64,000 nt of DNA from an uncultured Collinsella sp. (GCA_900541055.1 UQHZ01000002.1:96610-160609); one strand, 5' to 3'. Numbered from the stretch's first letter, positions 42,616 to 52,255 are shown. Made by a program: numbers and translations. The notes: generated by a model from the letters alone, not told the origin.

Positions 42616-43176
42616 TTAGCCGAAGTAGCGCTTGAGCAGGCCGGCGAAAGCCTTGCCGTGGCGAGCCTCGTCGCGAGCCATCTCGTGCACGGTGTCGTGG
42701 ATGGCATCGAGGCCAGCGGCCTTGGCGCGCTTAGCAAGATCGGTCTTGCCGGCGGTGGCGCCGTTCTCGGCCTCAACGCGCATCTCGAGGTTCTTCTTGG
42801 TGGAGTCGGTTACGACCTCGCCCAGGAGCTCAGCGAACTTGGCAGCGTGCTCGGCCTCCTCGTGGGCAGCCTTCTCCCAGTACAGGCCGATCTCGGGATA
42901 GCCCTCGCGATGAGCGACGCGCGCCATGGCCAGGTACATACCGACCTCAGAGCACTCGCCCTCAAAGTTGGCGCGCAGGTCGGCAACGATGTCCTCAGAG
43001 ACACCCTCCATCTTGGCGACGCCCACGACGTGCTCGGCGGCCCACTCGAGCTGGCCCTCCTCCTGCTTCAGGAAACGAGAACCGGGAACGCCGCACTGGG
43101 GGCACTTAAAATCCTCGGGCAGCTGGTCGCCGTCGAACTCTTCCACATAACCGCAAACGGGGCAAACAAACTTCAT
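42616..43176 (-). CDS. reverse rubrerythrin (NADH peroxidase)
   Basis: 186 residues from the ATG at 43176 (AAAGGATC upstream). A rubredoxin-like FeCys4 knuckle comes first: MKFVCPVCGYVEEF and DFKCPQCGVPGS. The ferritin-like di-iron domain follows: FEGECSEVGMYL, EKAAHEEAEHAAKF, and IHDTVHEMARDEARHGKAF with paired E-x-x-H ligands. Domain order (rubredoxin before ferritin) is that of reverse rubrerythrins of anaerobes, which reduce hydrogen peroxide and protect against oxygen. Monocistronic. The gene fits a strict anaerobe. Confidence 0.93.
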   Translation of the reverse strand: MKFVCPVCGYVEEFDGDQLPEDFKCPQCGVPGSRFLKQEEGQLEWAAEHVVGVAKMEGVSEDIVADLRANFEGECSEVGMYLAMARVAHREGYPEIGLYWEKAAHEEAEHAAKFAELLGEVVTDSTKKNLEMRVEAENGATAGKTDLAKRAKAAGLDAIHDTVHEMARDEARHGKAFAGLLKRYFG

Positions 43177-43432
43177 GATTCGATCCTTTCGATCGATGGC
43201 GATTGCGCGCTCGTCCGGTCCCGTAAGGGCCCTCTCCGGACGTGCGTCTTGACGAGTTCTATTATCCATAAATGCAACCAAATGTGAAGCCTATTAGGAA
43301 TGATTTTTAATAAAACAATTTTGAGATATGAAGATGTTGATTGATTAACGATTGGCAGGCCGTCTTTGACCGCCGCTGAGTACAATCGGGCGAGCAAATG
43401 TTGACCTATCAACAAATGAAGGAGTTTCCTTT

Positions 43433-44653
43433 ATGCATCTAGCCCGTCGTGCCTGGTGCCGAACATATCAGACGGTTTTTCGCATTGCATTGCCGATCCT
43501 GCCCTATACCGAGCCGCGCATTTTAGAGCATGCCGAGGATGTGCCCGCGGTGCTTCAAAAGCGCTCGATCCAGAAGGTCCTTATCGTGACGGATCCCGGC
43601 ATTGCCCGTCTGGGGCTCACGGCACCGCTCGAGACGGCGCTCGCATGCAGGGGGATTGGCGTTACGGTCTATGCCGAAACGCGTGCAAACCCCACGGTTT
43701 CAAACGTGGAAGAAGCGGCGTCCCTGTATCGAGAGAGCGCCTGCCAGGCCATTATCGGCTTTGGCGGTGGCTCGGCCATGGACTGTGCCAAGGGCGTGGG
43801 CGCACGCATTGCGCAGCCAAACAAGCCCATCAACAAGATGCGCGGCCTGCTGCGGATTCATCGTCGCCTGCCGCTGCTCATCGCCGTTCCCACTACCGCC
43901 GGTACGGGAAGCGAAGTCACGCTTGCGGCGGTAATTACCGATGACGGGACGCACTACAAATACCCCATTAACGACTTTGTGCTCATCCCGCGTTTTGCAG
44001 TCCACGACCCCGAGTTTACGTGCGGCTTGCCCGCTTCCATTACGGGGCAGACGGGCATGGACGCCCTGACGCATGCCGTTGAGGCCTTTATCGGGCGAAG
44101 CACCACGCCCTATACGCGCAAGATGGCGCGACAGGCGGTGCAGCTTATCCACGACAATTTGCTCGAGGCCTATGAGCATGGTGACGACATGCGCGCTCGT
44201 CGCAATATGCTTTCGGCGGCGTATAAGGCGGGCGTTGCGTTTACCCGCTCCTATGTCGGATATGTGCATGCCATCGCGCACAGTCTGGGCGGCCGATACG
44301 GAATTCCGCACGGCTTGGCCAACGCTATCATCCTGCCGCATATGCTTCGCGCCTATGGCGAAGCTGCTGCTCCTAAGCTCGCCGATCTTGCCCGCATGGC
44401 CGGTATCGCGCCGGCTACCGCGCAGGACAGTCTTGCGGCCGAGGCCTTTATCGATTGGGTCGACCGCATGAACGAGGCCCTGGGAATCCCCAAATACGTC
44501 TCGGGTATTCGCCGCTCCGATATTCCGCAAATGGCGGCCCATGCCGATGCCGAGGCCAATCCGCTATACCCCGTTCCACTTTTGATGGACCGCCTGGAGC
44601 TCGAGCATATGTACGAAGTCGTTGCAGGTGGTATGTTTGAGGGCGAGAATTAG
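43433..44653 (+). CDS. iron-containing alcohol dehydrogenase
   Basis: 406 residues with AAGGAG before the ATG. Rossmann half: GFGGGSAMDCAKGVGA and AVPTTAGTGSEVTLAAV. The metal-binding half has the ligands Asp/His in GQTGMDALTHAVEAFIG and the pair HAIAHSLGGRYGIPHGLANA. It belongs to group III Fe-ADHs that interconvert alcohols and aldehydes with NAD(P)H. The next gene, an aldehyde dehydrogenase, starts eight bases after its stop, so the two form an alcohol-to-acid (or the reverse) module. Confidence 0.92.
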   Translation: MHLARRAWCRTYQTVFRIALPILPYTEPRILEHAEDVPAVLQKRSIQKVLIVTDPGIARLGLTAPLETALACRGIGVTVYAETRANPTVSNVEEAASLYRESACQAIIGFGGGSAMDCAKGVGARIAQPNKPINKMRGLLRIHRRLPLLIAVPTTAGTGSEVTLAAVITDDGTHYKYPINDFVLIPRFAVHDPEFTCGLPASITGQTGMDALTHAVEAFIGRSTTPYTRKMARQAVQLIHDNLLEAYEHGDDMRARRNMLSAAYKAGVAFTRSYVGYVHAIAHSLGGRYGIPHGLANAIILPHMLRAYGEAAAPKLADLARMAGIAPATAQDSLAAEAFIDWVDRMNEALGIPKYVSGIRRSDIPQMAAHADAEANPLYPVPLLMDRLELEHMYEVVAGGMFEGEN

Positions 44654-44661
44654 GAGGGTCC

Positions 44662-46041
44662 ATGAACACCGAGGAAATTGCGCGCATCGTCGGCGATCAG
44701 CGCGCCTACTTTAAGACGCACGCCACGTTTGATGTCGATGCTCGACGTCGCGTGCTCGTGAGTTTACGCGATGCGGTGCGGGCCCACGAGGACGATATCG
44801 CCCATGCGCTCAAGACCGATTTGGGAAAGTCGCATGACGAGGCATATATGTGCGAGATCGGCACGTCGCTTTCCGAGATTCGTCATCAGATTGCGCATGT
44901 GGCTCGATGGAGTCGTCCGCGCCTGCGTCCGTGTGACCTCGCTAACGCCGTGAGCGTGTGCAAAACGCAAGCCGTGCCCTATGGCGTCACACTCATCATG
45001 GCGCCTTGGAACTATCCGTTTTTGCTGACGCTCGAGCCGCTCGCTGGCGCCCTTGCCGCGGGCAATACCGTGGTCATCAAGCCGAGCGCCTATGCTCCGG
45101 CATCGAGCGCGGTGCTCAGGCAAATCTGTGATGAGGCATTTGATCCGTGCCTGGTGACGGTTGTCGAGGGCGGGCGCGCCGAGAACGAAGCGTTGCTCGA
45201 TGAGTGCTGGGACAAGATCTTCTTTACCGGTAGCGTTCCGGTTGGCAAGCTCGTCATGGAGCGCGCAAGTAAAAACCTTACGCCCGTGACGCTTGAGCTG
45301 GGCGGAAAGAGTCCCTGCATCGTGGATGCGACGGCAAACTTGAAGGTCGCGGCACGGCGCATCGCCTTTGGTAAATGGCTCAACGTGGGGCAGACCTGCG
45401 TGGCGCCCGACTACCTGCTGGTCGATACGCGCGTGCACGACGAGCTGCTGGGCCTCATCAAGGAAGAGGTCCGCCGTATGTTTGGCGAGCATCCGCTCGA
45501 TAACGAGGATTACGGGCATATCGTCAATGCTAAGCATTTTGCGCGCGTGCGCGGGCTGATCGATCCCGATAAGGTCGTGCTGGGAGGCACGGCGCGCGAG
45601 TCGTCGCTCAAGATTGAGCCGACGATCCTAGACGGCGTGACCCCCGATGACGCCGTGATGCAGGAGGAGATCTTCGGTCCCATCTTGCCGGTGCTGACGT
45701 TTGAGAGCCTAGACGAGGCCGAAGCGTTTATTACGGATCGTCCGACGCCGCTGGCCCTGTATATCTTTAGTCAGGATCGCGCAGTTCAGCAGCGCTTCGT
45801 GCGTTACGTGCCCTTTGGCGGTGGCTGTGTCAACGACACGATCATGCACTTGGCTACGAGCCATATGGGCTTTGGCGGCATGGGCGCGAGCGGTATGGGG
45901 CAGTACCATGGACGCGAGAGCTTCGATACGTTTAGCCACAAGAAGAGTATCGTGAACAAGGCAACTTGGCTGGACGTGCCGTTTCGGTATGCGCCCTACG
46001 CAAGCTGGAAGCACAAGTTCGTGCGCATGTTTGTGCATTAG
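44662..46041 (+). CDS. aldehyde dehydrogenase family protein (class 3-like)
   Basis: 459 residues, lacking the long N-terminus of class 1/2 enzymes, as for class 3/fatty aldehyde dehydrogenases. Motifs: APWNYPFLLTLEPLAGALAA, KPSAYAPASS, FTGSVPVGKLVM, catalytic Glu in LELGGKSPCIV and catalytic Cys in GQTCVAPDYLL. A C-terminal hydrophobic/basic tail (WKHKFVRMFVH) resembles the membrane-proximal end of fatty aldehyde dehydrogenases. Immediately follows the alcohol dehydrogenase (GGAGGGTCC upstream). Long-chain aldehyde is a plausible substrate. Confidence 0.92.
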   Translation: MNTEEIARIVGDQRAYFKTHATFDVDARRRVLVSLRDAVRAHEDDIAHALKTDLGKSHDEAYMCEIGTSLSEIRHQIAHVARWSRPRLRPCDLANAVSVCKTQAVPYGVTLIMAPWNYPFLLTLEPLAGALAAGNTVVIKPSAYAPASSAVLRQICDEAFDPCLVTVVEGGRAENEALLDECWDKIFFTGSVPVGKLVMERASKNLTPVTLELGGKSPCIVDATANLKVAARRIAFGKWLNVGQTCVAPDYLLVDTRVHDELLGLIKEEVRRMFGEHPLDNEDYGHIVNAKHFARVRGLIDPDKVVLGGTARESSLKIEPTILDGVTPDDAVMQEEIFGPILPVLTFESLDEAEAFITDRPTPLALYIFSQDRAVQQRFVRYVPFGGGCVNDTIMHLATSHMGFGGMGASGMGQYHGRESFDTFSHKKSIVNKATWLDVPFRYAPYASWKHKFVRMFVH

Positions 46042-46146
46042 AAAAGGGCGCAGATAATACGAACAAGTGTTCCTATTACCTGCATTTTGCGTTAGACTAC
46101 TGTTATGGAGCACGGATGGGCCAACTCCCTTTAGAAGGGATTTGGT

Positions 46147-46230
46147 ATGAACGTAAGCGATGTTATTTCGTTATTGGCGTTGTTGATTGCGGCTATCGAA
46201 CTCGGTCTGTTTATCGGCCGAATGAAATAG
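46147..46230 (+). CDS. 27-residue hydrophobic peptide, putative holin-like/type I toxin
   Basis: A short frame from ATG 46147 to TAG 46228-46230, with AGAAGGGA nine bases upstream. The peptide starts MNVSDVISLLALLIAAIELG, then LFIGRMK: a single membrane helix with a basic C-terminus, like small holin-like toxins (Hol-Tox/TxpA-like). The stop is followed directly by a GCCG...CGGC hairpin-forming stretch, as is usual for these genes. It lies in a 425-bp gap between ALDH and the HIRAN gene. An antisense RNA antitoxin is expected but cannot be seen by eye. Confidence 0.5.
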   Translation: MNVSDVISLLALLIAAIELGLFIGRMK

Positions 46231-46466
46231 CCGCCCCCGCGTAAGCGAAGACGGCCACTTCTCACGATGAAAACGTGTATCGGAGTTGGCAAGACCCGCG
46301 GCAACGGGTGCCATCCGTGTTCCTATCTTATCTGCAAGCGTTCTGTCGCGCAAGCGTTGAGGCAAACGATTGAAGGACGCAGACAGGATGTATTTGTGTC
46401 CGCACGGACCCGTAGACTTCTCAATAAGGTTACACACCGGTTTATCCGGCCGTTAGAGGAGCTGCT
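46231..46466. other. gap after the toxin-like peptide
   Basis: 236 bases. The 5' part (46231-46260) can form a GC hairpin. A 100-codon frame at 46267 overlaps the HIRAN start and looks like chance. No other gene seen; the region could hold an antisense RNA. Confidence 0.35.
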
Positions 46467-46793
46467 ATGTACGAGCCTTCACGTGTTCTTCTGTCGTTTC
46501 ACATCGCGGGATTTCAGTATGCCGACGGTGCCTTGGTCCTGGGCGATCTTAAGGTTGGCGATAAGCTGAAACTGTGTGCCGAGCGCGATAACCCTCATGA
46601 TCCCGAGGCGGTTGCGATCTACTTCGGCAACACCAAGCTCGGCTATGTTCCGGGAAACGGGGTCGGCCCGCTATCCGTGATGATGCATTATGGACACGAG
46701 GGTGTATTTGAGGCGCGCGTGCAGCAGGTTGCCCCCGAGCGTAGCCCGTGGCACCAGGTGCGCGTTGGCCTCTACGTGGTGGATGCTCGCTAG
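46467..46793 (+). CDS. HIRAN-domain protein
   Basis: 108 residues, essentially one HIRAN domain: FHIAGFQYADGALVLGDLKV, LKLCAERDNPHDPEAVAIYF, KLGYVPG. HIRAN domains bind 3' DNA ends in helicases such as HLTF; stand-alone bacterial forms are of unknown role, perhaps recognising damaged or stalled DNA. GAGGAGCTGCT precedes the start. A small acidic protein gene follows 19 bases later and may be co-transcribed. Confidence 0.87.
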   Translation: MYEPSRVLLSFHIAGFQYADGALVLGDLKVGDKLKLCAERDNPHDPEAVAIYFGNTKLGYVPGNGVGPLSVMMHYGHEGVFEARVQQVAPERSPWHQVRVGLYVVDAR

Positions 46794-46811
46794 TCGGTAA
46801 GGGAGGCTGCC

Positions 46812-46991
46812 ATGTTTGATGACGATGGCCTGTTCGATCTGACGGATGACCCGTTTGAGTGGGATATGCTGCTCGACGATGATGAGCTGGAGCAGGACCG
46901 TAAGAAGCGGCAGGACAAGAAAACTCAGGGTGACGCTTCGAAAAAGCAAGACAAGCGCCGCCGCGGACTGTTCGGCGGGCTCTTTGGATAA
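46812..46991 (+). CDS. small charged protein, unknown
   Basis: 59 residues from ATG 46812 with GGGAGG upstream. An acidic first half (MFDDDGLFDLTDDPFEWD) gives way to a basic second half with KKRQDKKTQGDASKKQDKRR and ends GLFGGLFG. I do not recognise a family. Directly follows the HIRAN gene and precedes a phosphoesterase gene. Confidence 0.6.
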   Translation: MFDDDGLFDLTDDPFEWDMLLDDDELEQDRKKRQDKKTQGDASKKQDKRRRGLFGGLFG

Positions 46992-47057
46992 CCGCCGCAT
47001 CGCTGCGTCTGTATACTTAGCACGAGTTGAACACGTTGCGAAATGAGGACAGAGACG

Positions 47058-47603
47058 ATGATGTGGTTTACCGCCGACCTGCACCTGGGCGACACGAATA
47101 TCCTGCACGACATGGACCGGCCATTTGGCTCGGTCGAGGAGATGAACCGCAAGGTCATCGATGCCGTGAATGAGTGCGTGGCTGCGGACGACCGCCTCTA
47201 TATCCTGGGAGACTTTACGTATCGCTTGCCCATGGCGGAGGCGGTGCGCCTGCGCGAGCGTATCGAATGCAAGAATGCGACGCTCATCCGCGGTAACCAT
47301 GACGGCGACTGGGAAGATTCCGACGCCCCGCAAATTTGGGAAGACGTGCGCGATTACCTGGAGATTGCTCCCGGCTATGCCAAGGGCCATCGTCTGGTTA
47401 TGAGCCACTACCCCATGCTCAGCTGGAACGGCAAGGCACGTGGCGCCATTATGCTGCATGGGCATATCCACAGCAGGGGTGACCGCACCAACGCACGCAA
47501 CCGCGATCGCGAGCGCCCGATCCTGCGCTATGACGTTGGCCTTGATGCCAACGACTACAGACCCGTAAGCCGCGATCAAATCCTGGGCTTCTTTGGACTG
47601 TAA
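47058..47603 (+). CDS. calcineurin-like metallophosphoesterase
   Basis: 181 residues from ATG 47058 (GAGGACAGAGACG upstream). Metal motifs: FTADLHLGDTNIL, LYILGDFTY, LIRGNHDGDWE, MSHYPMLSWNGK and LHGHIHSRG, the complete set for a binuclear phosphoesterase. The short size resembles YfcE/phage-like phosphoesterases. Substrate unknown; cytosolic. Confidence 0.88.
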   Translation: MMWFTADLHLGDTNILHDMDRPFGSVEEMNRKVIDAVNECVAADDRLYILGDFTYRLPMAEAVRLRERIECKNATLIRGNHDGDWEDSDAPQIWEDVRDYLEIAPGYAKGHRLVMSHYPMLSWNGKARGAIMLHGHIHSRGDRTNARNRDRERPILRYDVGLDANDYRPVSRDQILGFFGL

Positions 47604-47609
47604 TGCTCG

Positions 47610-47646
47610 AACCACCACAAAGGGGACAGGCACCTTTGTGGTGGTT
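47610..47646. repeat. palindromic hairpin with a GGACAGG loop
   Basis: AACCACCACAAAGG (47610-47623) pairs with CCTTTGTGGTGGTT (47633-47646), a perfect 14-bp stem, around GGACAGGCA. The loop shares GGACAGG with the elements at 9318 and 61716. Confidence 0.75.
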
Positions 47647-47741
47647 CTGGCGCCGTTGCCATTATGGCGGCGGCGCCTTTTTTGTCCGCGTGGCGCGGTA
47701 GAGTGTAGGCGGTTGAAATTTGCGTCCATCGAGGAGCTGCT

Positions 47742-49499
47742 ATGAACGAGATCAAGTGCCCGCATTGCGGCGAAGTTATTAAGGTCGATGCGTCCGGCTA
47801 TGCGGATATCGTCAAGCAAGTGCGCGATGCCGAGTTCTCGCGCGATCTTGATGAGCGCGTAGCGGCGGCTCGACGCGAGGGCGAGCAGGCGCTGGAGCTT
47901 GAGCGTTCGCGTTCGGCGTCTGCCCTGCAGGAGGCGGAGTCTCAACGCGACGCTCAGCTTGTCGAGCAGAAGAACACTGCGGATCAGAAACTGGCGCAAG
48001 AGGTTGCCAAGCGCGATGCTGAGCTTGCCGAGCTGCGCGCTAAGCTCGAGGGCGCTGCCGCAGAGCGCGAGAGTGCAAGCCAGCGCGCGGCGGTTGAGGC
48101 ACGAGCCAATGCTCAAAAAGAGAATGCCGAACTCCAGCGTGAGATTGATAGCCTGCGTGCGCAGCTTGGGCGCAAAGATGACGAAGCAAAGCTTGCCGAG
48201 TCGGCGGCGCGCAACGCTGCTCAAAACGATTTAGCTGCACGCGACGCTCAGATTGCCGAGCTGCAGGCCAGGCTTGCCGCGGCGGACAAGGCCCAGGAGA
48301 TGGCGCTTGCCGCTGCCGCGGCAGAGTCGCAGCGTGAGCTCGATGCCGCTCGCAGCGAGGCCGAGCGCGCGCTTGCTGACTATCGCGCGAAGGTGCAAGA
48401 GAAGTTTTCCGCCGCAAAGGCTCAGTCCGAGCAAGAGGCCGAGGGCCTGCGTGCCCAGCTGCGCGAGCAGGAACTGATGGCAAAAATGAACCTGTCAGAG
48501 GCGGTCGCCGCGGCGGAGCGAGAGCGCGATGAGGCGCGTGCCAAACTGACGAGCGAGCTGGCGGTGCGCGATTCTCACGAGGAACAGGTCAAGGCGGCAC
48601 ACGAGCTCGAGCTTGCGCAGGCCAAGCGCGCGAGCGATGACCTGATTCGCTACAAGGACGAAGAGATTGAGCGCCTTAAGGACATGAAGGTCCGCCTGTC
48701 CACCAAGATGGTGGGCGAGTCGCTCGAGCAGCACTGCGAGACCGAGTTTAACCGTCTGCGCATGACGGCGTTTCCTAACGCGTACTTCGAGAAGGATAAC
48801 GATGCGTCCGAGGGCACCAAGGGCGACTTTATCTTCCGCGAGTGCGACGCAAGCGGTAACGAGGTCATTTCGATTATGTTCGAGATGAAAAACGAGAACG
48901 ACGAGACCGCGACCAAGCACAAAAACGAGGACTTCTTTAAGAAACTCGATCACGATCGTCGCCAGAAAGGCTGTGAGTACGCGGTGCTCTGCACACTGCT
49001 CGAGCCCGAAAGCGAGCTCTATAACGCAGGGATAGTCGACGTGAGTTACCGCTATGAGAAGATGTACGTGATCCGCCCGCAGTTCTTCATTCCCATGATC
49101 ACGCTGCTGCGCAACGCCGCCATGGGTTCGCTGCGCTATAAGCAGGAGCTGGCGGAGTACAAGCAACAGAACATCGACGTCACGAACTTCGAGGCCAAGA
49201 TGGAGAAGTTCAAGAACGACTTCGGCCGCAACTATGAGCTTGCGAGCCGTAAGTTCCAGACGGCGATCGAGGAGATTGACAAGACGATTAGCCATCTGCA
49301 GAAAACCAAGGAGGCATTGCTGTCCTCCGAGAACAATTTACGTCTAGCCAACAAGAAGGCCGACGATCTTACCATTCGCAAGCTCACCTGGGGCAACAAG
49401 ACCATGAAGGCGGCGTTTGACGAGGCGCGCGGGGCTGCGACAGGGGCAAACGATGAGCCCGCCGAGGCGGATTCGTATGAGGTCGAGGATGCCGAGTAG
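47742..49499 (+). CDS. DUF2130-domain protein with long coiled coil
   Basis: 585 residues. An N-terminal zinc-ribbon half (IKCPHCGEVIKVD) is followed by a coiled coil from about 30 to 310, rich in Ala, Glu, Gln and Arg. The C-terminal DUF2130 domain begins at VGESLEQHCETEFNRLRM and contains EGTKGDFIFRECDASG and ISIMFEMKNENDET, which has D...ExK spacing like a PD-(D/E)XK nuclease. DUF2130 proteins are widespread and uncharacterised; a nuclease or DNA-binding function is inferred. Start has GAGGAGC upstream. Confidence 0.85.
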   Translation: MNEIKCPHCGEVIKVDASGYADIVKQVRDAEFSRDLDERVAAARREGEQALELERSRSASALQEAESQRDAQLVEQKNTADQKLAQEVAKRDAELAELRAKLEGAAAERESASQRAAVEARANAQKENAELQREIDSLRAQLGRKDDEAKLAESAARNAAQNDLAARDAQIAELQARLAAADKAQEMALAAAAAESQRELDAARSEAERALADYRAKVQEKFSAAKAQSEQEAEGLRAQLREQELMAKMNLSEAVAAAERERDEARAKLTSELAVRDSHEEQVKAAHELELAQAKRASDDLIRYKDEEIERLKDMKVRLSTKMVGESLEQHCETEFNRLRMTAFPNAYFEKDNDASEGTKGDFIFRECDASGNEVISIMFEMKNENDETATKHKNEDFFKKLDHDRRQKGCEYAVLCTLLEPESELYNAGIVDVSYRYEKMYVIRPQFFIPMITLLRNAAMGSLRYKQELAEYKQQNIDVTNFEAKMEKFKNDFGRNYELASRKFQTAIEEIDKTISHLQKTKEALLSSENNLRLANKKADDLTIRKLTWGNKTMKAAFDEARGAATGANDEPAEADSYEVEDAE

Positions 49500-49518
49500 G
49501 GGATAGCGTATAGTGCAA

Positions 49519-49556
49519 AAGCGGGGCCGCTGGCGATATTGCCAACGGCCCCGCTT
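49519..49556. terminator. bidirectional terminator
   Basis: AAGCGGGGCCG (49519-49529) pairs with CGGCCCCGCTT (49546-49556), with TGGC/GCCA continuing the stem. It lies between the DUF2130 gene (+) and the helicase (-). Confidence 0.85.
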
Positions 49557-49573
49557 CGTTCCAGTATGTACGG

Positions 49574-52255
49574 CTAGTCCTCGAGCAGGTCCTCGATAAA
49601 GCCGACGCGGTAGTTTTTGAAGATGACCTCGCCGCCGTCTTGCGTGGCATCCAGGTCGACATCGCCCATGATGCCAAAGTCGTGGTCGCCATCCTCGTCG
49701 GCAAAAATCTGGTGCACGTGCCACACGTGATCGGTCTTCTCGTCGCTCCCGTCGATGGTAAACATCGCGGCGCTGCGGGCATCTCCGTCGGTGAGGATTT
49801 CCTCGTGCTGCTCATGGTAGGCATCGAGCGCCTTTTGCCAGCGGACCTCGCTCATGCCCCAGTCCTCGTCGAGTTCGCCCAGGTCGCGAACGTGCTCGCG
49901 GGCGGCAAGGGTCACGCGGCGGAAGAGTGCGTTGCGCACCAGCAGCGTGCAGCCGCGACGGTCCGCAACGACCTCGTCGATGCCCTGCGGCGGCGCGGCG
50001 TCGAGGGCCGCCGGGTTGCCGGCGTTCTCCCACTCGTCCACCAGGCTCGAGTCGACCGAGCGCACCACAAAGCCGAGCCACGAAATGATGTCGCGCAAGC
50101 GCTCATCGCGCTTCTCAATGGGCACGGTGCGATCGAGGGAGCGGTAGGCCTCGGCTAGGTAGCGCAGCAGAATGCCCTCGGAGCGGGCGATGCCGAGCTT
50201 TTGGATATAGCCCTTAAAGTCGCTCGCGCTCTCCAACATGTCGCGCAGGACGCTCTTGGGCGAGAGCTGGTAGTCGTTGGCCCAAGGTACTTCCTGGCAG
50301 TACTTGTCGAAGGCGGCATCGAGCAAATCCTCGAGCGGCTTTTCGTAGGTGACATCCTGGATGCGCTCCAAGCGTTCCTCATATTCGACGCCGTCGGCTT
50401 TCATCTCGGCCATAGCGCGGTCGCGCGCGGCGCGCTCCTGCGCGCGCAGCACCTGCTTGGGATCCTCGAGCGTAGCCTCGACCATTGAGATCAGATCCAT
50501 GGTATAGGTCTCACTCTCGGGGTCGAGCAGCTCCAGCGCGGCAAGCAAAAACGGCGAGAGCGGCTGGTCGAGCGCAAAGTCCTCGGGCAGATCGACCGTC
50601 AGTGCATAGTCGATGTCTGGCGCGGCGTCAGTCGGGGCGTCGGGCGCGGGCGGCACCTCGGTGCGAACGACGACGCCGGAATCGATGAGCGTGGCGAAGA
50701 TTTCGTCGGCGCGAACCTCGAGCTTGGCCTTTTCCTCGGGGGTCTGCAAGCTCGTCTCGATGAGGTCGTGTACGCGGACTCGGGCATCGCCGCCCTGCTC
50801 GACCACGCTAATCACCATGGAGTGCGTGATGCGAAGGCGCGGCTTGAGCGTCTCGGGCTGCGTCTCGATCAGGCGCTCAAAGGTCTGCTTGTTCCAGGTG
50901 ACAAAGCCCTCGGGGGCCTTCTTCTTTTTAATCTTGCGGAGCTTCTTGGGGTCGTCGCCCGCCTTGGCCATGAGTTTGGCGTTCTCGATCTCGTGCTCCG
51001 GGGCCTCGGCGATGACCATGCCCTCGGTATCGAAGCCCGAGCGGCCGGCGCGACCGGCAATCTGATGGAACTCGCGGGCGCGCAGGCGACGCATCTTGTA
51101 GCCGTCGAACTTGGTGAGCGCGGTGAGTACCACGGTGTGGATGGGTACGTTGATGCCGACGCCGAGCGTATCGGTGCCGCAGATGACGGGCAGCAGGCCC
51201 TGCTGCGCCAGGCGCTCCACCAGCAGGCGATAGCGCGGCAACATGCCGGCATGGTGCACGCCGACGCCGCATCCAAGCAGGCGTTTGAGAATCTTACCAA
51301 AGGCCGTGGAGAAGCTCGTCCCCTTTGCCGCTTCTTTGATGGCCTCGCGCTGCTCCTTGCTGGCGATGCCAAAATTGGCGAGCGACTGTGCCGTTGCAAG
51401 GGCGGCATCCTGGCTAAAGTGCACGATATAGAGCGGGGCCTCGCCGCGGCGCATGGCGAGCTCGACCGTGCCCTCGAGGGAGGTCGTCACGTAGTCGTAG
51501 CTCAGCGGCACGGGGCGCGGGGCATCGACGACCAAGTCGCAGGTAGCACCGGTGTGTTCCTCGAGTGAGGCGGCGATGGCAGTGACATCGCCGAGCGTGG
51601 CGCTCATGAGCATGAATTGCGTGTGGGGCAGGGTGAGCAGCGGCACCTGCCAAGCCCAACCGCGGTCGGGGTCGGCAAAGTAGTGGAACTCGTCCATGGC
51701 CACGCAGCCCACGTCGGCATCTTCGCTCTCGCGCAGTGCGTCGTTGGCAAGGATCTCTGCCGTGCAGCAGATGACGGGTGCCTTGGTGTTGATATGCGTG
51801 TCGCCGGTAATCATGCCTACGTTATCGCGGCCGAGCACCTGCACAAGGTCGAAAAACTTCTCGCTGACCAGAGCCTTGATGGGAGCCGTGTAGTAGCAGC
51901 GCTTGCCCTGCGCCATGCCCATAAAGAGCATGCCCAGCGCGACGAGCGATTTACCCGATCCGGTCGGTGTGCCTAAAATGACGTGATCGCCGGCAGCCAG
52001 GTCCATGAGGGCCTCTTCTTGGTGATCCCACAGTTCAATGCCGCGATCGCTCGTCCATTCAAAGAAGCGTTCGAAGGCTTGATCGGGCGTGAGCCACGGT
52101 TCGGGCTCGCTGCCGCCCTCGGGCTCCCACCAGGTGGGGGAGAGCGCGCCGAGCGAGCCAAACTCGGCTTCGGTTCCCGTGCCGCCCGAGAATGAGCTGG
52201 CGGCGCCGGCGCCGGAGACGGTGCTGGCGGCGGTATCTGTCGTGGTCTGTGCCAT
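49574..52255 (-). CDS. Ski2-like DEAD/DEAH-box helicase with DUF3516 C-terminal domain
   Basis: 893 residues from ATG 52255; the frame extends to 52414 through a repeat element but that is not used. Superfamily 2 motifs: GTPTGSGKSLVALG (I), TAEILANDAL, AMDEFHYFAD (II), LMSATLGD (III), GTDTLGVGINVPI (V) and QIAGRAGRSGFD (VI). The last 350 residues lack known motifs and match the DUF3516 region of actinobacterial helicases. It would act on RNA or DNA duplexes. Monocistronic. The role in the cell is unknown; Ski2 relatives help RNA decay. Confidence 0.9.
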   Translation of the reverse strand: MAQTTTDTAASTVSGAGAASSFSGGTGTEAEFGSLGALSPTWWEPEGGSEPEPWLTPDQAFERFFEWTSDRGIELWDHQEEALMDLAAGDHVILGTPTGSGKSLVALGMLFMGMAQGKRCYYTAPIKALVSEKFFDLVQVLGRDNVGMITGDTHINTKAPVICCTAEILANDALRESEDADVGCVAMDEFHYFADPDRGWAWQVPLLTLPHTQFMLMSATLGDVTAIAASLEEHTGATCDLVVDAPRPVPLSYDYVTTSLEGTVELAMRRGEAPLYIVHFSQDAALATAQSLANFGIASKEQREAIKEAAKGTSFSTAFGKILKRLLGCGVGVHHAGMLPRYRLLVERLAQQGLLPVICGTDTLGVGINVPIHTVVLTALTKFDGYKMRRLRAREFHQIAGRAGRSGFDTEGMVIAEAPEHEIENAKLMAKAGDDPKKLRKIKKKKAPEGFVTWNKQTFERLIETQPETLKPRLRITHSMVISVVEQGGDARVRVHDLIETSLQTPEEKAKLEVRADEIFATLIDSGVVVRTEVPPAPDAPTDAAPDIDYALTVDLPEDFALDQPLSPFLLAALELLDPESETYTMDLISMVEATLEDPKQVLRAQERAARDRAMAEMKADGVEYEERLERIQDVTYEKPLEDLLDAAFDKYCQEVPWANDYQLSPKSVLRDMLESASDFKGYIQKLGIARSEGILLRYLAEAYRSLDRTVPIEKRDERLRDIISWLGFVVRSVDSSLVDEWENAGNPAALDAAPPQGIDEVVADRRGCTLLVRNALFRRVTLAAREHVRDLGELDEDWGMSEVRWQKALDAYHEQHEEILTDGDARSAAMFTIDGSDEKTDHVWHVHQIFADEDGDHDFGIMGDVDLDATQDGGEVIFKNYRVGFIEDLLED

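Noticed and set aside
46267..46569. 100-codon + frame overlapping the HIRAN start
   Set aside because: No ribosome binding site, no recognisable composition, and overlaps a well-supported gene in another frame.
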